Below, in pieces: positions 5,769-10,137 of a stretch of 10,137 nt of DNA (its first letter is position 1; each line of letters opens with the position of its first letter). The translations under genes were made by a program, and so were the position numbers. The DNA comes from DATECU01 sp035286745 (lineage in GTDB: Bacteria > Acidobacteriota > Vicinamibacteria > Fen-336): positions 1 through 10,137 of the forward strand of contig DATECU010000373.1 of the NCBI GenBank assembly GCA_035286745.1. The letters are read 5' to 3'. The notes under the pieces are model-generated. The model saw nothing but the letters and a program-made list of their open reading frames with translations, was not told where the DNA came from and searched no databases.

Positions 5769-6011
5769 ATGAAGACCACGACCATTCGGGAGCTGAAGCA
5801 CGCCACGACCACCGTGCTGTCGTGGGTGGCTGGCGGCGAATCCGTCGAGGTGCGTCGCAGGAATGAGCCGGTGGCCATCCTGTCGCCCCCGAAGCGCCGG
5901 ACCCGGGTCGTGCGGCCGGACTTTGCGGCGCGGCTGCGCTCGATCTATGGGGAGCGTGTGCTGGCCACGACAGGCACTGAGCTGATTGCCGAATCCCGTG
6001 GCGCGTCATGA
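5769..6011 (+). CDS. Type II antitoxin, Phd/YefM family
   Basis: An 80-residue antitoxin. The N-terminal part 'MKTTTIRELKHATTTVLSWVAGGESVEVRRRNEPVAIL' follows the Phd/YefM fold in order: a beta strand and helix (residues 3-20), the turn 'AGGESVEV' (21-28), and the strand 'RNEPVAILSP' (31-40), where family members keep the 'G-P-A-I' type pattern. This domain dimerises and binds the operator. The rest (about 43-80), with 'RPDFAARLRSIYG', would be the toxin-neutralising tail. I chose ATG 5769 instead of ATG 5757 because 5757 lies inside the -10 and the operator palindrome, upstream of the likely transcription start, and because 'MKTTTIREL' is a typical beginning for the family. The stop overlaps the toxin start by ATGA, so the two are translationally coupled. 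Confidence 0.88.
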   Translation: MKTTTIRELKHATTTVLSWVAGGESVEVRRRNEPVAILSPPKRRTRVVRPDFAARLRSIYGERVLATTGTELIAESRGAS

Positions 6012-6445
6012 CGGCGTACGCGGACACCGGCTTTCTCTGCTCACTGTACGCGCCGGACGCGCATACCGGCCGCGTGGTGGTGCGGATGCAACGACAGGCC
6101 TTGCCGTTGCCTCTGACGTGGCTGCACCAGTTGGAATTCCGCAACGCGCTGCGGCTGCGGGTGTTCCGAGGCGAGATCACGCCGCCACAGCGCGACGCGT
6201 CGCTGAACGCCTTGCTGGCCGACGTGGCGGCCGGCGTGCTCGCGGCCGCCGCGCCACCCCTGGCCGAGACGCTGACCGAAGCGGAACGGCTCAGTGCCCT
6301 GCACACCGAAACGACCGGCACCCGCAGCCTCGACGTCCTCCACGTCAGCTCGGCGTTGGTGCTGGGGTTGGCTGAGTTCCTCACGCTGGACCATCGACAA
6401 CTCGCATTGGCGAAGGCGGCAGGGCTGAAAGTGCCGGCGCTGTAA
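6008..6445 (+). CDS. vapC: VapC-like PIN-domain ribonuclease toxin
   Basis: A 145-residue PIN-domain protein of the usual VapC length. The four acidic residues that bind the catalytic Mg/Mn ion are present: Asp6 in 'AYADTGFL', Glu43 in 'HQLEFRNAL', Asp109 in 'GTRSLDVLHV' and Asp128 in 'FLTLDHRQLALA'. The 'TRSLDVLHVSSAL' and 'FLTLDHRQ' segments are characteristic of the family. Members cut RNA (often tRNA or rRNA) and slow growth until bound by the antitoxin. The ATG overlaps the antitoxin stop as ATGA. The pairing of a Phd-type antitoxin with a PIN toxin is common among mobile or stabilising modules. All catalytic residues are intact, so it should be active; the RNA target cannot be predicted. 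Confidence 0.92.
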   Translation: MTAYADTGFLCSLYAPDAHTGRVVVRMQRQALPLPLTWLHQLEFRNALRLRVFRGEITPPQRDASLNALLADVAAGVLAAAAPPLAETLTEAERLSALHTETTGTRSLDVLHVSSALVLGLAEFLTLDHRQLALAKAAGLKVPAL

Positions 6446-6459
6446 TTGGTGGTCCCGCT

Positions 6460-6479
6460 CCGTGGGGAATGCGCCACGG
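6460..6479 (+). terminator. Hairpin after the toxin gene (weak terminator candidate)
   Basis: CCGTGG (6460-6465) and CCACGG (6474-6479) make a 6-bp stem with an 8-nt loop, 15 bp after the toxin stop. No T-run follows (CGGCGGCG), so termination here is only a possibility. Confidence 0.3.
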
Positions 6480-6562
6480 CGGCGGCGATCCAGCGGCGGG
6501 CTACCTGCGCGGGCCCGGCGTGGTCCAAACAGGTCCTGACATGAGGCGCGAGAGCCGCTCGA

Positions 6563-6581
6563 GTCCGGCCTGCAGCCGGAC
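6563..6581. repeat. 19-nt inverted repeat
   Basis: GTCCGGC (6563-6569), spacer CTGCA, GCCGGAC (6575-6581). Both arms are perfect over 7 bp. No T-run on either side; it may be a protein site or a hairpin in an untranslated end. Confidence 0.4.
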
Positions 6582-6706
6582 CCATGCTCGCGGAGAGCGT
6601 AGGTTATACGAGTGCGATTGGCGTGTCAACCCGCTCGCCCGCGGAGTCCAATTCACTTCGGGGTGTGTCCACGCAAGGGTCGATCGCCCAGGTCATAGGG
6701 GATGCA

Positions 6707-6722
6707 GGCCGCATATGCGGCC
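6707..6722. repeat. Perfect 16-bp palindrome
   Basis: GGCCGCATATGCGGCC is its own reverse complement with no spacer. The gapless symmetry is more typical of a dimeric protein binding or recombination site than of an RNA hairpin, which needs a loop. No known site is recognised. Confidence 0.5.
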
Positions 6723-6910
6723 AGGGAGCTACCGTGTCCACCACCCTGGTCGAACTGCGTGGTTCCATGAGCTTGCTCTCGTCGATCGGGCAGGCCAATG
6801 GCCGGTGCACGGCGGGTCCGATCGAGACCCGATCGCACTGACCCGTTGAGTGGCACCTGAGCCAGGCAACAAGTCGCAGGCCATCGAGTCTCGACCAAGG
6901 CAGCGAGCCG

Positions 6911-8167
6911 CTATTCGTAGCGGAGGGCTTCGACCGGGTCCTGGCGGGCGGCCTTGAGGGCGGGCCACATGCCGAAGGCGAGCCCCACCGCCGTGGACAC
7001 GCCGAAGCCCAGCAGCACCGACCAGAGCGGGGTGGCGGCGTCGAAGTCGAAGGCGATGCGCGCCAGCACCGCTGCACCTAGCCCAAAGGCGATACCCAGG
7101 CCGCCGCCCACGCCGGTGAGCGTCACCGCCTCCACCAGGAACTGGAGCGCGATGTCGCGGCGTCGTGCGCCCAGGGCCTTGCGCAAGCCGATCTCGCGCG
7201 TGCGCTGGGTCACGTTGACCAGCATGATGTTCATCACCCCCACCCCGCCCACCAGCAGGGCAATGCCGGCCACCACGATCATGGCCGCGGCCACGCCGCC
7301 GGTGATCTGCTGGAAGCTCCGGAGCATGCCTTCGCTCGTGAACATGGCGAAGTCGTCGGGCTGACCGGGGCGCAGGCCGCGCCGGAGGCGCAGGATGGCG
7401 GTCTCCTGCTCGATCAGCGCGGGAATGTCCTCCGGACGGCGGGGGACGGTGGCGATGTGGATGGTGTCGCCGCCTCCGTTCTTCACTTCCGGGAACTGCT
7501 CATCGAAGGCGGTGATGGGGATGGCCACGAAGTTGTCGTTGCTGCCGCCGAAGAAGGCCCCCTTCTTCTCGAATAGCCCAATCACCTGGTAGGCGCGTCC
7601 GTTCAGGGTGAGCTGGTGGTCGATGGGATCGCGGTGGGGGAAGAGGGCGTTCGCCACGTCGGTGCCGATGACACACACCGGCGCCGCGTGCTCCAGGTCG
7701 GCGTCGGTGAAGAAACGACCGTCCTGCACGAAGTGGTTGTTGGCCAGCGAGTAGTCGGGGGCGGCGCCCAGGATGATGGGGCTCTGCGCTTCCTCCTTGC
7801 CGGCTCGCACGATGGCGCTGCCGAAGAGGTAGCGCTCCGGGGAGACCGCTGCCGCCAGCGTGGCCAGCCGCTTCAGGGCTTGGGCATCCTCGATGGTGAG
7901 ATCCCGGCGGTTGCGCTGCTCCTCGGGGATGCCCTGAGGTCCGCCGAAGCGCGGCTCGTACTTCTGGAACTGAACCAGTGAGGCGCCGAAGGAGGTGAAG
8001 GCCGCGGTGACGGAGTTGTTGAAGCCCACCACGAAGCTCACCATCATGATGACCGTCGCCACCCCTGCCATCACCCCCAGGAGCGTCAGGAAGCTCCGCA
8101 GCTTGTGGGCGCGCATCGCCGAGAGGGCGAACACCATGTTCTCGGTCCAACTGACGCGGAGGCGCAT
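6911..8167 (-). CDS. MacB/FtsX-type ABC transporter permease, second subunit
   Basis: A 418-residue inner-membrane protein of the MacB type without an ATPase domain. A first membrane helix lies at about 24-48 ('LRSFLTLLGVMAGVATVIMMVSFVV'), then a large periplasmic MacB_PCD domain (about 50-285). The FtsX domain follows with helices at about 291-318, 343-370 and 383-405. Between them is the coupling segment 'TQRTREIGLRKALGARRRDI' at 320-339, which contacts the ATPase and is diagnostic for the family; the C-terminus 'AARQDPVEALRYE' is also typical. The ATG at 8167 shares its A with the last base of the preceding TGA (TGATG), so translation is coupled. The open frame extends upstream, but that part only shadows the previous gene. 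With the first permease it would form a heterodimer that moves or extrudes substrates from the periplasm. Confidence 0.92.
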   Translation of the reverse strand: MRLRVSWTENMVFALSAMRAHKLRSFLTLLGVMAGVATVIMMVSFVVGFNNSVTAAFTSFGASLVQFQKYEPRFGGPQGIPEEQRNRRDLTIEDAQALKRLATLAAAVSPERYLFGSAIVRAGKEEAQSPIILGAAPDYSLANNHFVQDGRFFTDADLEHAAPVCVIGTDVANALFPHRDPIDHQLTLNGRAYQVIGLFEKKGAFFGGSNDNFVAIPITAFDEQFPEVKNGGGDTIHIATVPRRPEDIPALIEQETAILRLRRGLRPGQPDDFAMFTSEGMLRSFQQITGGVAAAMIVVAGIALLVGGVGVMNIMLVNVTQRTREIGLRKALGARRRDIALQFLVEAVTLTGVGGGLGIAFGLGAAVLARIAFDFDAATPLWSVLLGFGVSTAVGLAFGMWPALKAARQDPVEALRYE

Positions 8168-9387
8168 CACTCGGCTCTGAGAGCGTCGACGACCGGGAGG
8201 TTGGAGGCGTTGCGCGCCGGCCAGTAGCCGGCGGCCAGCCCGACGCCGGCGGAGAGCCCGATGCCCATCAGCACGATGCCCGGCGTGACGTGGGCCGGGA
8301 AGTCGAGCAGGCCGCGCACCCCCAAGGCGGCCAGGCCCCCCAGCACCACGCCGGCCAGCCCGCCCGCCAGCGAGAGCAAGGTGGCCTCCAGCAAGAACTG
8401 GCGGCGAATGTCGCGCTTGCGGGCGCCCATCGCCAAACGCACGCCGATCTCCCGGGTGCGCTCCACCACCGCCACCAGCATGATGTTCATGATCACGATG
8501 CCGCCCACCCCCAGGGAGACCGAGGCGATGAGCAGGGACAGCACGAAAGCCGCCGCCGAGATCTGCCGCCACAGCGTCTGCAGGCTCTCGGCGGTGACCA
8601 CGCCGAACGGGTCGGCGGCGCGGAAGGGCGTGTGGCGCAGGGCTCGCAACAGGGCCCGCACCTCGTCCACCGAGGCCTCGAGCCCGGGGACGCCGCCCGA
8701 GGCCTTGATCAGGACGTTTAACGATTCGCGGCTGCCGAACTGCCGGCGGTAGGCCTGGATGGGGATGAAGACCTTGCGGTCACGCTCCTCGCCCAGGGTA
8801 CGGCCCTGCTTGACCAGGAGGCCGATCACCCGGTAGGGGGCGCCGCCCACCAGCACGGTGTGGCCCAGGGGATCGAGCTGTGGGAACAGCTCGTCCTTGA
8901 TGTCCGAGCCGATGATGGCCACCGCCTGGGCCGTCTGGTCCTCCAAGGGCGTGAAGTAGCGGCCGCCCAGGATGTCGAGGCGCACCATGGGCCCGAAGTT
9001 GGCGGTGGTGCCCTGCACGGTGACGTCGGTCAGGCGGCGGTCCCGGAACTTCACGGCCGAGGAGCCGATCGCCTCCGCGGCCACCTGCTCGGCGCGCGCC
9101 AGCGTCCGGGACAGGACCTCATAGTCGTTCCAGTCCAGGTTGCGCCGCTTCATGGCCTCGAAGAACTCGTCGCGGCTGCGGATGATCCCGAACTTCTGCA
9201 CCACGTAGACGTCGGGCGCCAGTTGGATCACTCGATCCTGGACGAAGGCGTTGAGCCCGGCGATCACGGAGATCACCGCCACCAGCGTGGCCACGCCGAT
9301 GACGATGCCGAGCAGGGTGAGGGCGCTGCGCAGGGCGTGGGCCCGCAGAGCCCGGAGCGCCTCGCGGAACAGCTCCGGGATTGCCAT
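8167..9387 (-). CDS. MacB/FtsX-type ABC transporter permease, first subunit
   Basis: A 406-residue permease of the same architecture as the next gene: first helix at about 20-44 ('LRSALTLLGIVIGVATLVAVISVIAG'), a periplasmic MacB_PCD-like domain (about 46-275), and an FtsX domain with helices at about 278-306, 333-360 and 367-389. The coupling segment 'VERTREIGVRLAMGARKRDI' is at 308-327. It has no ATPase domain, unlike E. coli MacB, where ATPase and permease are fused. Its start ATG 9387 comes 2 nt after the stop of the adaptor gene, so the three genes form one tight operon. It differs clearly in its periplasmic part from the second permease, arguing for a heterodimer rather than a recent duplication. 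Confidence 0.92.
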   Translation of the reverse strand: MAIPELFREALRALRAHALRSALTLLGIVIGVATLVAVISVIAGLNAFVQDRVIQLAPDVYVVQKFGIIRSRDEFFEAMKRRNLDWNDYEVLSRTLARAEQVAAEAIGSSAVKFRDRRLTDVTVQGTTANFGPMVRLDILGGRYFTPLEDQTAQAVAIIGSDIKDELFPQLDPLGHTVLVGGAPYRVIGLLVKQGRTLGEERDRKVFIPIQAYRRQFGSRESLNVLIKASGGVPGLEASVDEVRALLRALRHTPFRAADPFGVVTAESLQTLWRQISAAAFVLSLLIASVSLGVGGIVIMNIMLVAVVERTREIGVRLAMGARKRDIRRQFLLEATLLSLAGGLAGVVLGGLAALGVRGLLDFPAHVTPGIVLMGIGLSAGVGLAAGYWPARNASNLPVVDALRAE

Positions 9388-9389
9388 CG

Positions 9390-10137
9390 TTAGCTCGCGG
9401 GGCGGTCCCCTTCCTTCTTCTTCTCGACCCGGACCGCGTCGCCCGGCTTCAGGGTGCGCAGGGCCTTGAAAGGCCCGGTGATGATGGTCTCGCCCCCCTT
9501 GAGGCCGGACATCGCCTCCAGGTTCAGCTCGCCCAAGAGGCCGGTCTTGAGGGGCTGAAAGCGGGCCTTGCCGCCCTCCATGAAGTAGACGCCCTCTTGA
9601 TCCCGTGGCTCGCCTGGTCTTCTGGCTTCGCCGGGCTTGCGTTCGAGGTCCCGAACCACCAGCGCCTGGATGGGGACCACCAGCGCCTGCGCGCGGAAGC
9701 CGGTCAGGATATCCGCCTGCACCGAGAGGCCGGGCTTGATGTCGGGCGGCGGGTCCTTGATCTGGACCTTGACCTTGAACTTGATGGCCTCGGTCTGCGA
9801 GCCGGTCTTGATGATCGGGCTCCCGCCCACCTCGGTCACCACGCCCCCGAAGGTCCGGTTGGGGTAGGCGTCGATGTGGATGAGCGCCTCCTGGCCGACC
9901 TTGACCGAAGGGATCGAGGTCTCGTCCACCTCCATCTCGGTCTCGACCACCGACATGTCCGAGATGGTGAGTAGCACGGTGCCGGCCTGGTTGAGCACGC
10001 CGACCACCGCCACCTCGCCCTCTTCCACCCGTTTGGCGGTCACGATGCCGTCCATGGGTGCGCGCACCGTGGTCTTGGCCAGGGCGTCCTGGGCCCCCTC
10101 CAGGGTGGCGCGCGCCTGCTCGACGCGGCGCTCGGCC
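9390..10137 (-). CDS. MacA/HlyD-type periplasmic adaptor (membrane fusion) protein, 5' end outside window
   Basis: The last 248 residues are visible, ending at TAA 9392-9390. In order: the end of the coiled-coil hairpin ('EQARATLEGAQDALAKT'), the second half of the lipoyl domain ('VRAPMDGIVTAKRVEEGEVA'), a beta-barrel domain ('VVETEMEVDETSIPSVKVGQ'), and a membrane-proximal domain ('ALVVPIQALVVRD' and 'LKGGETIITGPFKALRTLKP'). A charged Pro/Arg/Glu-rich loop (RKPGEARRPGEPRDQE) sits just after the 'ALVVRD' strand. Adaptors of this type bridge MacB-like permeases and an outer-membrane channel such as TolC. The frame continues upstream past the window edge; an internal GTG at 10067 is not the start, because it falls inside the lipoyl domain. 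Confidence 0.93.
   Translation of the reverse strand, partial: AERRVEQARATLEGAQDALAKTTVRAPMDGIVTAKRVEEGEVAVVGVLNQAGTVLLTISDMSVVETEMEVDETSIPSVKVGQEALIHIDAYPNRTFGGVVTEVGGSPIIKTGSQTEAIKFKVKVQIKDPPPDIKPGLSVQADILTGFRAQALVVPIQALVVRDLERKPGEARRPGEPRDQEGVYFMEGGKARFQPLKTGLLGELNLEAMSGLKGGETIITGPFKALRTLKPGDAVRVEKKKEGDRPAS

Larger units (their letters stand above)
6446..6910. other. Gene-poor, palindrome-rich intergenic stretch
   Basis: 465 bp between the toxin gene and the convergent permease operon. No frame has convincing G/C third-position bias or a usable Shine-Dalgarno. A frame at 6584-6841 (+) would encode 85 residues that look mildly protein-like, but its third positions are mixed and nothing is recognisable. 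The stretch holds a perfect 16-bp palindrome (6707-6722), an inverted repeat (6563-6581), four CGATCG sites (6681, 6783, 6819, 6830) and an 8-bp inverted pair CGATCGGG (6783-6790) / CCCGATCG (6828-6835). I see no clear intrinsic terminator for the permease operon that ends at 6911. Confidence 0.5.

Noticed and set aside
5767..6585. A 272-codon open frame on - opposite the toxin-antitoxin genes
   Set aside because: Antisense to two recognised genes with intact motifs; no domain is visible in its translation.
8168..8572. An N-terminal extension of 135 codons on the second permease
   Set aside because: It shadows the first permease gene; the family-typical start with the first membrane helix is ATG 8167.
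9655..9689. A 14-bp direct repeat (ACCACCAGCGCCTG, 21 bp apart)
   Set aside because: It encodes the repeated QALVV of 'QALVVPIQALVV', a normal strand of the adaptor's membrane-proximal domain, so it needs no further explanation.

Overview
The window is GC-rich (roughly two thirds G+C) with strong G/C preference at third codon positions. It looks like chromosomal DNA from a free-living Gram-negative bacterium: there is a periplasmic class I cytochrome c, an RND/MacA-type periplasmic adaptor and FtsX/MacB-type permeases. The C-terminal style of the adaptor and the tail of the secreted protein at the left edge remind me of Acidobacteriota, but that is an impression from family knowledge and cannot be settled here.

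Layout. Positions 1-138 hold the last 45 codons of a probable secreted protein, closed by a textbook intrinsic terminator (163-200, 12-bp stem capped by a cUUCGg tetraloop). Next, on +, are a small secreted cytochrome c (358-783, strong Shine-Dalgarno) and a cytoplasmic GT-B-like glycosyltransferase (869-2092). Facing it on the - strand is a three-gene operon read from right to left: a polytopic GT-C-like membrane glycosyltransferase (5375-3588), an SGNH-like hydrolase whose GTG start overlaps the preceding stop (3591-2821), and a SAM-dependent methyltransferase (2781-2080). The methyltransferase and the GT-B gene overlap tail to tail by 13 bp. The four genes look like a small cell-surface glycan or glycolipid assembly and decoration locus: one glycosyltransferase on the cytoplasmic side, one polyprenyl-phosphate-sugar type enzyme in the membrane, and a methyltransferase plus an esterase-like enzyme for tailoring. 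The substrate is unknown.

A type II toxin-antitoxin module sits in the middle (Phd/YefM-type antitoxin 5769-6011; PIN-domain VapC toxin 6008-6445; ATGA overlap). It is flanked by two stretches without a confident gene (5376-5731 and 6446-6910). Its promoter region is unusually readable: a perfect TTGACA box, a -10 about 16 bp on, and two palindromes sharing a GTGTCAC core that overlap both boxes. The probable transcription start falls at or next to the antitoxin ATG, so the mRNA may be leaderless. The left flank carries a possible gene remnant. The right flank is rich in palindromes and CGATCG sites.

The right end is an export operon on -: the end of a periplasmic adaptor (10137-9390, 5' part outside the window) followed almost without gap by two separate MacB-type permeases (9387-8167 and 8167-6911). 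Neither permease carries an ATPase domain and no ATPase gene lies downstream, so the ATPase must be encoded upstream of the adaptor or elsewhere. I saw no tRNA, rRNA, CRISPR array or intact insertion sequence. I found no clear case of a wholly new system. The best leads are the glycan-tailoring cluster, the leaderless toxin-antitoxin promoter with its phased operator half-sites, and the palindrome-rich intergenic stretch.
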